From Leucogyrophana mollusca (Eukaryota; Basidiomycota; Agaricomycetes; Boletales): DNA of 64,000 nucleotides. The translations under genes were made by a program, and so were the position numbers. Where the stretch lies: NCBI GenBank assembly GCA_021014945.1, contig MU266370.1, positions 90,524 through 154,523 of the forward strand, in the 5' to 3' direction. The notes below the pieces were generated by a model. That model saw only the letters and a list, made by a program, of their open reading frames with translations, was not told the origin of the DNA and did not search any database. This document shows positions 47,573 to 58,385 of this stretch, piece by piece (the stretch's first letter is position 1; each line of letters starts with the position of its first letter).

Positions 47573-48816
47573 AGGACCCCCGATAATGGGTGGGGAGGCC
47601 AGTGCCCGTTCCGGACAAAATTTCGGAAATTTCGGACCCCATGCCTGTATTTTTTCCGGACAAATCAGCCTGGACCCCCTTGAGGTCGGTTCCTTTTGTC
47701 CGGACGCCCGGCCTGGGGGTGCAGGCAAGGCCCGTTACCAGCCCGGACATTTCCTGACATTTCGGGCCCAGGCCCCAGGGGATGTCAAGTCGCTGTCCCA
47801 GTCAGAACTCGGGGCCGAATGCTCTCACTCACGCAGGTAATTCTGCCAATGCGGCACTTGCTGCCGGCCAGCGTGCTGCAAATGTAAGTTCTGCAAGTAC
47901 GATGCTACATCTCTCACCACGCTGATTCAAAAATCTCACAGGTCATCAAACGGCGACAACGCCTCTTCTCGCTCCTCCCACAAAACACTCACGGACCACT
48001 CGTCGGTGTAACGAACTTGAATGCTCAGCAGCCAAATCATGGCCTGCTGCGGACGGGAAACTACGGGATCGTGTTAGTTGACGAAAAATTATACATAGGC
48101 CGTGGTGAGTCCTACATTCATTCCTACAATGCGTCGAGTTCATCGTCTCCCAGTGCTCGCAATTTACTCGCAAGGTGGTGGAAAATCCGCCCCCCACTCC
48201 TGGCAACACGAAGTCAAAAGCATCGGTGCTGTGTCATACCTCGCTATGCAAGTATACGAGTACGCGTTCCTTCAACAATTCCGCGCTGTTCACCATGGGG
48301 TCGCTACACTCCAGGCGTTCACGTTTACTCATTTACCATCGGATCGGTTCCTCTGGCGGCTTCATGGATCAGTATCCCTCACTCCAGATGGCCGTATGCT
48401 GGACATCGGTGAGGCTGCTTTCGACGTGTACAGTCAACTTCGTAATAGGTTACCTGCACTACTTACCGCCGCCAAATCATTAAGTGGAGCTCGAAGGAAA
48501 GCTGCTGACAGTGCTGGGGGTTCTGACGTTCACTGAGATGCGTGGAGTAGATTTTTGGAACGCGGGGGGCACAATATTGTCATTTTCGCGCTTGTACATT
48601 CTATTCTTGATAAAATATAGGCCAGTTCCGTGAATCCGGACAAAAACTGACCTCCGTGAGGCCAGTTCCGCTGGTCCGGACAAAAACGCCCCCGCAGGGG
48701 GGGAGGCCTGATTCTGTCCGGACAAAAAAGCCAAAATTTCGAGATTTTATCCGGACAAAAAAAGGCCTATTTTCGAAAATAGGGAACGGGCCTCCCCACC
48801 TATTATCGGGGGTCCT
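47573..48816 (+). mobile_element. 1,244-bp TIR element with 8-bp target duplication, carrying one gene
   Basis: The left end AGGACCCCCGATAAT at 47573 and the inverse of the right end at 48816 share 27 of 28 bases (AGGACCCCCGATAAT, one mismatch, GGTGGGGAGGCC). The element is flanked on both sides by GGGCACGG (47565-47572 and 48817-48824), a perfect 8-bp target-site duplication. An 8-bp duplication suits hAT-type (or Merlin-type) transposition. No transposase is present, so it is non-autonomous. Both arms, about 200 bp each, are rich in the palindrome GTCCGGAC and in CCGGACAAA. Between the arms is an intact spliced gene (47782-48536). It could be a gene-capturing element, or one member of a multicopy family with its own accessory gene. 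Confidence 0.75.
47782..48536 (+). CDS. Unknown 215-aa protein encoded inside the TIR element
   Basis: Three exons: 47782-47883, 47942-48104, 48154-48536, with GTAAGT and GTGAGT donors. Exon 1 reads MSSRCPSQNSGPNALTHAGN and SANAALAAGQRAAN. Exon 2 is VIKRRQRLFSLLPQNTHGPL through LLRTGNYGIVLVDEKLYIG. Exon 3 has LAIYSQGGGKSAPHSWQHEV, GAVSYLAMQVYEYAFLQQF, FTFTHLPSDRFLWRLHGSVS and a basic end with LSGARRKAADSAGGSDVH. No transposase motif (DDE, RW, zinc finger), membrane helix or signal peptide is visible, and I do not recognise the family. The intact frame across two introns suggests it is, or recently was, under selection. It may be cargo of the element. Confidence 0.65.
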
Positions 48817-48824
48817 GGGCACGG
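48817..48824. repeat. Right target-site duplication
   Basis: GGGCACGG, the right-hand partner of 47565-47572. Confidence 0.75.
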
Positions 48825-49155
48825 CCAGCTTCACCACTGAGTGACTTCTGATCGCAAATTGCAAACTCTGGCTGTCAATCTAGAGTCTGAGTGCTCCAAA
48901 CCCGAGCGCATTCACAAGATTAAGTAATGGACGACACTGGACAACAGACTACAGAGAGCACGTTAACCCAGATACAGACTTACTTACTATGGCCATGGAC
49001 AGCCGGAGACCACCGGTAAGTAGTACTACAAAACTCTGGAGTGTGACCTGTCGCAAATATCACCCCGTAAGTAGGATAAGCAAGTCGAGAATTTTGTATA
49101 TTTTTCGCGTCTTTTTTCAGATTCTACCTATTTTATGCTAGATGGATTCACAACA

Positions 49156-51839
49156 TTATCGCGATACCCTTGCCAGATCACTGCAAATAGACAGTGAGCT
49201 GCTACATTGCATCGATCGTGGAATAAAATAGAAATGCACCTGAATGCTGCGTCTATGCAGGATTTCACTTCCTTGTAGCTGACAACCAGACAGCTTTGTT
49301 CGTCCCGTGAAACAAGCATGATACGTTCTTCTGTGCCACTGTCAAGCTGAACGGCCTTCAATGACCGGTATTACAGTCGACAGTTCACGAAAGATCTAAC
49401 CTTGTTTAAACACGCCAGGACGTGTGACAGGTTGACAACAGGATTTCCATTCTCATCCACTTGGTGGAAGACATAATCTCTGAACAGCTTGATGATGTAT
49501 CTGTCCCCTGTTTCGGACCAACGTGGTTCACGAGCGAATCTGATAAATATTGTTAATGTTGCTGGTGGGAGCGCGTTAGAAGAGCGACGAACTCTGGGCG
49601 TTCATTGATAAACCCAAACTTGCATAGAAGGCGAACAAGGCGTCCGTTCTCGAGCTCGCTCATCAGTTCCCCCTCCATGCGGTCAAGTGAGCTGGGGAGG
49701 ATATGAAGTCTTATAATGGTTTGTCTTCATTGAGTCATAATAACGCACATCTGCATCCCATCCATCTCCCGAAGAACTCGACTCTTGCCCGTCATCTCGA
49801 TCACTTGGGAGATGGTCTGGCATCATGGCATCATATCAGAGAAGGCAACGCTGTTATCCAACAGGAAATCACCTTGTGAGGCCCGGGCTTTGATATGAGG
49901 TAGAGAGCGATGTTCTTGATATCTACGGAATAAAACCGGCCCATCACATCCAAAGCCTTCGGGAGGGTGTTCATTGCCGCAAGATTGTTGCAGCACAAAG
50001 CGAAGACAAGGCGTCCGAACATGGCGAGGTCCTCTTGTTGCAGCATTGAAATCTCCTGACGCCCGTCGTACATTAAAACATCAGCTATGCCACAAGAGCT
50101 GATGCGTAGCCTGTCAGGAAACAGGAGGTCATATCGACGCTGACACTTGGCGAAAGGCACGTTTTCGCACCTGTTCTTCCCGGTGACTAGAATCTTGGTT
50201 GCATCCACCATTCGCACTGCTAGTCCAGCTTCGTGGACAGCTCGGATGGCACTGGAAATCTGAATGATATAAGTCCATACAGTGTCCTCAGAAAGGTTAC
50301 TTGGCAATGCTTGAAGTCGACCTTGGTGGAAAACCGGCGCCTTCTGTTTGATATGTGTCTCGTAAAGGGTCTGGGCATTTGGGTGGTAGTCATAAGCGAC
50401 AACCAGTGCTGCATAGGGGGTGGGCTTCGCGATAAAGAAGAAGGGGGGCTGAGTGGACGTACAGTTGTCATTGAAAGTTCGGGTGGTGAATGCCTCTCGC
50501 ACACGAACAATGTTGGGATGATGGATATGCGACCAAGTTTCGATTGCACTGAACGCGGCTTGGTGCATTAATCGAAAGTCTACACCAGGAAGTGAGATGC
50601 AGCAATAAATTGCCAAGTGGTCCCACATACTCTCGATTCGACGAAGGGCGTACGATGCACCATCCGTGGAGCTAGATGCGCGATATACGGTAGAATACCA
50701 GCTAAAAAATTTGCGCCTATCGCCAGCCAATGACTCAAGCGGGGCAAGGCTGTGGTAGCCTTGTAGCTCGCCAGGAAGGTTCAGCCCGAGAACAGGAGCT
50801 GCACGGATAGTTTCAGAGCGCTTCTGGAGCTCTTCCCGAAGAGCATCCCCAATGAAGTGCGATGGTGTGAAAGAATCGGAGATGGGGTGTGTATAGAGGT
50901 GATAGTCAAGCTGGAATAGGACAACGCTATTGAGCAATACACGCGGACCGCACCAATACTCACGGGTTGACGAACGTATGAATTCTGCGGGGGTTGATAG
51001 AAAGCGCCTAGCGAGGCGGCAGTATCGTCGTATTCATCCTGCCGATATGTATCAGCCTTAGTCGTTCAGAAGACCACAGCCCTCGAGGAACTGGGGAAGG
51101 GACGACTCCAGCGAAGACGAAACTAAAGAAGCACTTCTCACCACCTGGAATTGTCCATTGTGATCCTGACTTTCCATTGAGAGAACTGCGTCGTTTGATG
51201 CTTGGTGAGCGTATGGATCATAATCGTTGTGACCTTGATAATTAGATGAGGGAGAAGGGCTGAAAAAGAGGTGTAGCTTGGACAAAGAATTCGGCGACAA
51301 TTTCTTACGAGGCGTCTTGGGGAAGGGCCGGGATGAGAGAGGATGCTGAGAAGGTATTCAACGGGGCTTTTGGGACGAACACGGGGGCGTTAACGGCGTG
51401 AGCTGACAAAGGACCAGGAAGCGGCGACTCTGGACGGGCTCTGAAGAAAGTTAAAGGTAGTGAAGGAGAAGCGTGAAGTGCCTTACATATAATTTGCATC
51501 CTCAGCCTGTAAAGCATCGTCAGAGCACTCATCATGAAACACTTGCAACATACTGGTGGATGGTAGTAGAGGCAGCCTTTATCTTGAAACCGACACGACC
51601 TACGATGTTTGGTTAACAGTTGGTAATGAGTTTAGCGTTGTATGGTACCCGTATATGAGTATGTTCCTACACTGACGCTGAGGCGAATCTGGCGGGCTGA
51701 GATGAGATCAGCGTCTTGGCTCGAGAGAATAAACAGACCCACCTTTCTTCAGCTGAGGCTTGGCTTTGTCGTCCAGCTCAGTTGGGCTGACAATCTTTAC
51801 AGCAGAGCTCGCAGACTGGGGCCTGGAGAAAAAGGCCAT
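49156..51839 (-). CDS. PAN3: PAN3, regulatory subunit of the PAN2-PAN3 poly(A) nuclease
   Basis: Start ATG at 51839 ([20 protein letters not shown]). A CCCH zinc finger is split across exons: CRNILIYG, then [15 protein letters not shown] linker region with [19 protein letters not shown] follows, then the pseudokinase: [54 protein letters not shown] and [16 protein letters not shown], where the DFG of true kinases is absent, as in all PAN3. The C-terminal coiled coil and knob include [16 protein letters not shown] and [17 protein letters not shown], with stop at 49156. PAN3 recruits PAN2 to poly(A)-binding protein and starts mRNA deadenylation. The start codon lies 145 bp from that of the divergent TFIIE-beta gene. 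Confidence 0.94.
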
Positions 51840-51984
51840 AGGGACCTATGTACGCGAGGTCGAGCAGCTCAGGTCTGAAGCGCTGGTAATTCGCGTGAAC
51901 AGGAGTGCTTGTCTTAGTCAGCTTGTGGCTGGCATCTCTTCTCCTTTGGGCCCATACACTTGTGGGTACTTGGTACTTGCAACC
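51840..51984. promoter_or_regulatory. 145-bp divergent promoter of PAN3 and TFIIE beta
   Basis: The two start codons face away from each other and are only 145 bp apart, so transcription control elements must be shared or overlap. No TATA box is clear. Confidence 0.55.
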
Positions 51985-53104
51985 ATGTCATCCCTCGGCA
52001 AAGACGCTGATGCTTTCAAACGGGTTCTCCACCGCCAGGATTATACTTCGTGGCATTCACAGCCTGCACCCCTGGAGTCTACACCAACACACACCGAACT
52101 CGCGGCAAAGAAGAAACGACCAAAAACCAGCACGTCACCTACGCGTTTGCCAGATTTAATGGGAATGCTCACATCTCAGTAGATATTGTTTACTCCCAGC
52201 CCGCAGACACTGGAACGGGCAACAATGTTAACACTCAGCTAGTTTATGCTATTGACCATCTCAAAGTGATCGCGCATCTATGGAGGTCTTCTAGCTCTTC
52301 TCACACCGTAATGCACAGTCCACTCCCAATCCTATGCGACTGCAGGACATCGCCATTGTAACGAATACCCCTCTCGACACAGACATGGTCCTGCTAGAGA
52401 AGTTCAAGGCGCACGACCGCATTTTGTGGGACCCAAAAACTGATCTTTACTCATATCGTGTAAGTTACGTCGGGTGGTGTGAGGTAGGACTGACATTCCC
52501 TTCCAGCACGAGTTCAATTTTCGTAACAAAGCAGCCCTTTTGACGGAGATACAGCGTCAGACACGCAAAGGGGGCGGAATACCTGTTCGTGCTCTGAAGG
52601 AGTCATGGAAGGAGGCACCGCAGGCTATTGAGGAGCTCGAAAAAGAAGGGGAGGTTCTTGTTACACGGACAGTTAAAGACGGCCAACTGCGTATGGTTTT
52701 CTGGAATGAGATTAAGCCCGACGAAGAGAGCGGGGGGAAACCCGTCGAGAAAGGGAGGTCACCTACCTAGTGACATTCGCCGTGGTGAATAGCTTAAACG
52801 CATCCCACAGAATTCCTGGACCTTTGGCATCAGCTCAGAGTTCCCAATGACGTCGATCTCTTGAAAGCTCTTGCCTCTGGTACGTTGCTGATCAGTGCTT
52901 TTAGCGATCTGCGCTTCACATTACACGACTTTTGCAGAGGGCCTGCAAGCCACAGCAGCAGAAGCTCTCGTCCCCAAAGCGCCCACCAACACGAAGAAGA
53001 AAGGAAAGCGCTCTGCACCTCGTCAAAGACAGGCGAGGATTACCAACACTCACTTGAAAGGTGAAATCGATCTTTCTCGAGATTATCACGCGGCCGGGAA
53101 ATGA
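51985..53104 (+). CDS. TFA2: Transcription initiation factor TFIIE subunit beta
   Basis: Start ATG 51985 (MSSLGKDADAFKRVLHRQDY). A lysine-rich stretch KKKRP follows, then a winged-helix segment: GNNVNTQLVYAIDHLK, RLQDIAIVTNTPLDTDMVLL, KFKAHDRILWDPKTDLYSYR. A second block, NKAALLTEIQRQTRKGGGIP with LKESWKEAPQAIEELEKEGE and LRMVFWNEIKPDEE, forms the second winged helix. The C-terminal part has VPNDVDLLKALASEGLQAT, a KKKGKR basic patch and TNTHLKGEIDLSRDYHAAGK. The subunit works with TFIIE alpha to recruit and regulate TFIIH at RNA polymerase II promoters. About 280 aa. Intron boundaries near 52145-52190 are chosen for frame and are tentative. Confidence 0.92.
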
Positions 53105-53405
53105 GCTCTAATGTGCGGCGTGAGCTCCCTTGTCTTTCTGGCCCATTACAGTTCATGTGTTAGATACACTATCATGATCAATAATGTAACTGCACGATTT
53201 TTAGATCTGTGTTGGATCTGTGCAACTGTTGCAGGTGTGGCTAAGGGCAAATCCAGGTAAACCGTAAATTAAAGCGACCCGAATTAGTAATAACTCCAGT
53301 TTGTCTGCAACCATACTTGCTCCTGTGACGCTAGGTCGGGGTGCTGACCAGGTCCGAGGTCGTTGGTCAACTCGTGCCCCAACGCAAGTTGTCCCCTCAG
53401 CGAAA
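53105..53405. other. Intergenic region
   Basis: Downstream of TFIIE beta and upstream of FIG4, same strand. Nothing beyond the expected terminator and promoter. Confidence 0.5.
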
Positions 53406-56400
53406 ATGTCCGACACTTTGCTCGCTGCTTCTTTAACTGATGTCACTGCGTCAGCTGACGTCCAAGGGGACCCTACACCTTGTGCAGATTCTACAGTACA
53501 CCCTTCGTCATTCGCCGCCTTTCCCGATAATCACCGCTCATCTTCGTCTGTCTTGCAGCCACGCGCTATTCCTAAGTCATCTGCGTTTAACAAATTCATA
53601 CTGTACGAGAACAGACTGCGCTTCTTCATCATCGCCTCCAATGCTTCCGACTCTCGCCATCGTATCGTCAAAATTGATCGAACCTCACAAACCGACTTGG
53701 ATGTCGTTGAAGATGAGACTGAATACAGCGGGAAGCAGATGAGTGCTATGCTCAAAATGCTGGATGACGGAAACAAGGGATCGGGGGGCTTAGGAAAGGC
53801 GAGGGTGATATTTGGAATTGCCGGTAAGGGCCAAGTTTGGCTATTGTGGTCAGAACGCTTATTTCTGCCCAGGATTCGTGAAATTTACCGCAGGCTGGTA
53901 CATGCTTGTCATCTCCAAGCGCTCGGTCGTAGCTCTCCTTGGTGGACACTATCTCTATCACTGCGAGAGCACGGACATGATCCCTGTGTGTTTCAACCAC
54001 AAAGTTGAAAAGGCCACTGAAGAACAGCGGCTCATGAATGTCTTCAAGCAAGTGGATATGTCGAAAAACTTTTACTTCAGGTAAGGCATTCGAAGCGGTG
54101 CTAGAACGTTGGCTAATATCGCGTTCAGCTATTCCTACGACCTTACATCTACCCTTCAGAACAACTTGACCACAAATTCCCTGTCAGGGAACGAGAGACG
54201 GCCCTTCACTGATCGTTACGCTTGGAACTTCCACCTTCTGAGCTCCCCTTTCGATGGTGCTACAAGTGTTGTAACATCTCCGTGGATGCTTCCTCTGATA
54301 CACGGACACGTCGATCAAGCTAGTCAGCAATGTCATCGCTCTGATTAATTTTGTTGACTGACCGTCGTCGGTCTAGAGCTTACCGTCTTGGGACGTGTGG
54401 TATTCGTCACCCTTATTGCTCGTCGGTCGCGTCATTATGCCGGAGCCAGATATCTCACGCGAGGGGTCAATGAAGAGGTAGGCGCAGTGACAGTACAGGT
54501 GGGGAAAGTTATTTGACTTTACGGCTGACAGGGCAACGTCGCAAACGAGGTGGAAACCGAGCAAATTGTTTCCGAGGCACTGACCACTCCATTCTACTTT
54601 CCTCCTGAAAGGCATTCATCTCGGCAGCGCAGGCCAAGCCCTCATTATACGAGTTATGTGCAGGTACGTTCCGTGCCTGCTTTCTCTTCGCAGATCTTAT
54701 TTCGTCTTGGCTCTATAGTACCGAGGGAGCATCCCAATCTATTGGACTCAAGATAATGCTAATATGAGTCCCCGCCCACCAATAGAAAGTGAGAGTGTTT
54801 TCGAATGGATGGCATTCCACATTGACACTTTTCAGTCGACGTCATCGACCCGTTCTACACTGCAGCGTCTCGACATTTTGATGACCTCTTTGGGCGATAT
54901 GGAGCACCTATCACCATTCTGAATCTCGTCAAACGTCGAGAGCCTCAACCCCGGGAGTCGAAGTTATTGGACGAGTATACACAATGTGTGGAGTACCTTA
55001 ACCAGTTCTTACCGGACGAGAAGAAGATGGTTTACTGGCCGTGGGATATGTCCCGTGCGTACAAAGAGTAGGTGGGCGTGATCAATCGACAGCCCCGACC
55101 CTGATCAAAATATAGGAAAACGCAAGACGTTATCAGCTACCTCGAAGATGTCGCGGAGGAATCAATTCAGATGACCGGCTTCTTTCATTCAGGCTCAGAA
55201 CCATATTCACATTATCTTCAGAGCGGCGAATAGTGAGCTTTTCTGTCTCGTCGGGGTAATGTCATAAACACTAATAAACCACAACCATAGCGACCAGCCT
55301 GTCTCTTGGCGCGATTCAATACTGCTTCAGAATGGTATATGCCGGACAAATTGCGTCGATTGCTTGGACCGAACAAATGCGGCCCAGTTTGTTTTTGGGA
55401 AGCGGGCGTTGGGCCATCAATTGTATGCTCTGGGTGTGGTCGGGAACCCTAACCTTGCTTTTGACTCGGATGCTGTCAACATGCTCACAGAAATGTACCA
55501 CGACCACGGAGATAGTGAGTGCCCATGGTGTAAGTGTATGTCGTGAGCTAACGTGATTACAGCCATTGCCCTACAGTACACCGGCAGTGCTTTAGTCAAT
55601 CGAGTGGAAACCTATCGTCGCATGCCGCACTGGAACAGTCACTCTCGGGATATCATCGAAAATATCCGGCGCTTTTACACAAACTCCCTGCTAGGTTTGA
55701 TGCCATCGTGTCGTGTCATCACTCTACTAAATGCCTTCTATCAGATGCGGACAAGCAGATGGCAATCAACCTATTTTTAGGAGTAGCAAATGAACGGTCC
55801 AAGAATCATGTACCGAAGCGCAATGGGTATCAACAGTGGGTTCATGCGGAAAACCTCCAGACCTTGTATGCTCTTGGAGCATGTTCCTGGGCGTTGGAAG
55901 GTTATATGGAAACCCGAGCAGACTTTTGGACAGAGTACTATAGGCCACTACTCTTTACATCACTCGGAAAGCACTTTGCTTACTCGATGAACAGTACACT
56001 CAAGCTACCTGGGTAAGTTGGCCACTATATCATTTGTATACGCTGATGACAGAGCATAATCAAGGAAAACATCCAAAGATGTTGCTTACAGTCCTTTCTT
56101 GCCCCATAATACTCACTCCGTGCACCAACCCCGGTGAGATTTAATTCTGGCCTTGATATCTTCATGACTGATTCTAGTCTTTAGACTTATGGAAGGGGTT
56201 CGACGATGGATTGGTGCACATCCCTCTCCTCCTGTTATTTCTCAGAGAAAGATTGTCACCCATGCAGATATCAAGCAGGTGCTTGCCCCAGTTGAGCATG
56301 ACCAGCGCTCAACAGTAGCAATTGTTAAGCGTCTAATGGACCCGGTGGTTGCTAAGGAGGAGCAAGCTGAATATCAAAAGTGAGTCATACATGTGGTGGA

Positions 56401-56687
56401 TACCTGATTTTCCTGAAATAGGCTATTTTGATGACAGATATATTGACCAATGCCAACTGTTGCTTCGGATTCCGGCCACTGAGATTGAGCCTGAAGACAA
56501 GGAGCTTTATAGAAGGTTTACTGCTAAAACAGCTGGGGTATGGCAGGACATACAACCAGAGGTCACAGCTGAGGTTTATGCTGCTTTTTTGGAGCATGGG
56601 TACAAAGGTTGGCGAAATGAGAAGGACAGGACATTGATGGCCTTTGATTATGAGCAATGGCTTACAGGTGATGTAGCTACATACTAG
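53406..56687 (+). CDS. FIG4: FIG4-type Sac-domain phosphoinositide 5-phosphatase
   Basis: First ATG 53406 ([20 protein letters not shown]); upstream in-frame sequence has no ATG. The N-terminal Sac region reads [20 protein letters not shown] and [20 protein letters not shown]. The Sac core has [20 protein letters not shown] sequence, [20 protein letters not shown] and [16 protein letters not shown], which is characteristic of FIG4. The CX5R catalytic signature is [15 protein letters not shown] (Cys at 55352, Arg at 55370). The C-terminal part has [20 protein letters not shown] and ends ...[13 protein letters not shown]. The last intron uses the acceptor at about 56440 to keep frame (EYQK to YIDQCQLLL). 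FIG4 dephosphorylates PI(3,5)P2 on vacuole and endosome membranes in complex with Fab1/Vac14. About 890 aa, as expected. Confidence 0.93.
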
Positions 56688-56794
56688 ATTTGTGATTGGT
56701 TCTCTTGGTTGTTTCACACTAAAACCTCTATACCATTGGAATCTTGAAAATATGTCCTACTGTTGGAATAACAAACAGCTGTACTTGGCCCACC

Positions 56795-56840
56795 TGTCTA
56801 GTATGCAATTCTGGGGTTCCGGAGTTATCTCAAATGACCT
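56795..56840 (+). repeat. Fragment matching the start of the LTR copies at 62285 and 63507
   Basis: TGTCTAGTATGCAATTCTGG followed by GGTTCCGGAG resembles the first 35 bases of the two LTR copies (TGTCAAGTA(T/C)GCAATTC...). Similarity fades after about 40 bp. Confidence 0.5.
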
Positions 56841-57824
56841 GTCTTGAGTGATATATTGTTGAACGACATTGATGAGCCTTGTGCCAATCTAGGCCTGGAT
56901 ATGATTGATATACCATGCTTTTTGACTTTGTGAAGTGCCACAGTGACCAGTGACTGCTCCACAACTGTGACTCCACCTCGGTGACTGGTAAGAAGGCTTT
57001 GCGAACACCTTGGGGCTCTTTGAGTTCTCCTGACTCACCAGAACATTGTCTTCTTAGGATGGTGTTTAATATGTTTTTCGGGGGATAATACCAAACACTA
57101 TCCTCCATGGTTGGCGGTTCGGACAAATACCAACGGCTAATAACATGGTTGTTCGTGGTGGACTCGGAATAGTATGAGTTTCCCGATCTGCTAGGATAAA
57201 GTGGCTTACAACTGCTAGGGGGTACCTTCTTGGTGATACAATCAAATACGGTGAACAAGGTGAAGTCAATCAGTTAACTTCGAGCACAATGCAAGATGAG
57301 CTCTAGAAGTGGGTTGCACTTTCACTAGAGTTTAAGCAGATAATATAATCTCTGATTGAGATCATGGATATGTAATACGTGGGTGAGTATGCTAAAGCTT
57401 ACGATGTTCAGCAGAAACACTTGACTTAGAATAAGAACACTAGATTCAAGAACGTCTAGTAGTCAACGATTTGACTCTACTAGCCTGAGGACTAGGTAAT
57501 GTGGCAATTGATCGCTTACAACCGCGAAGAATAAGAAGAACTAACAAAATACTTGCAATCCTTGAGACTACTTTGATTGAGAGAATATTAGAGCAGAAGC
57601 GCTGCACAATACTCAGTCAAACGTTACTACTGTGCTTGCCGTGGCCTACTTGGGCTATTTAAGTGTATGCAAGTTCTACAGGAATATATGTCCTGGCAGA
57701 AGATAGATTGTTTGCGAACTGAAGCTGTGTCTGGTTCTCACAGAAATACCTCAATTACGAAATCCATATGATTTTGTACGATCCTCCTACAGATTTATCA
57801 CTGTAGGTAATGATGACGAAAGGT

Positions 57825-57988
57825 GTCTCGACGTTGCCTGGAACGATGATGAGAGGGGTCTGTTTGTTGAGCTTAACGTTGACCACACGGGGGTCCTAAC
57901 GTTACTTGGGATGATGACTTATGAAGTCTCAACGGCAACTGGCCTGTTGAGCAAAAGGGTCTCGACGTCGCCTGGAACGATGATGAGA
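57825..57988 (+). repeat. 30-bp direct repeat spaced 134 bp
   Basis: GTCTCGACGTTGCCTGGAAC plus GATGATGAGA at 57825-57854 recurs at 57959-57988 with one change (GTTG to GTCG). A degraded third copy may lie between them (around 57910-57945). Confidence 0.7.
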
Positions 57989-58286
57989 ATAGAAGAAAGC
58001 TTAGAGACTTACTGATGCTACTAAACTTTGCTTACGATCACACTCACACATATTTGTGGGTGATAACTTGGAGACCGGGCTCCCTTGATTCAGTAGTACG
58101 TACTGGTGGGAGGCTTAGGGTGTCTCAGATAGATATACGAAGGGGGTTGCCCTGGGGGTGACCTTTTTCAGATGCTTGCTGGTTCTGACTGGTGATCAAA
58201 GGTGAGGTTTCCCCTGGAAACTGGGCTCCTTATATACCTTTTTTGAGATGGGGGTTTTCCCACACCTTACTAATACAAAAGAACAT

Positions 58287-58385
58287 GCTGGAACATTCAT
58301 ACTTGTTCCAGCCTACTAGAATTTCAATACAAGTAGATACGACTAATATAATGGAATTTGCCGGAACATTCGTGTTTGTTCCAGC
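58287..58385. repeat. Two 26-bp hairpin palindromes 73 bp apart
   Basis: 58287-58312 has arms GCTGGAACA and TGTTCCAGC around a short loop. 58360-58385 is a variant (GCCGGAACA ... TGTTCCAGC). The two units differ mainly by C/T changes in the left arm and loop. Confidence 0.7.

Noticed and set aside
47226..47840. Long plus-strand open frame of 204 codons running from the enoyl-reductase gene into the element arm
   Set aside because: Half of it is antisense to the reductase exons and half is repeat arm; it has no common product.
47573..48816. Two separate MITE insertions in opposite orientation instead of one element
   Set aside because: The 8-bp duplication lies only at the outer ends and the ends are inverted relative to each other, which fits a single insertion.
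56380..56445. Apparent loss of frame at the end of FIG4
   Set aside because: The acceptor GATGACAG (near 56440) rather than GAAATAG restores frame into YIDQCQLLL, giving the expected C-terminus.
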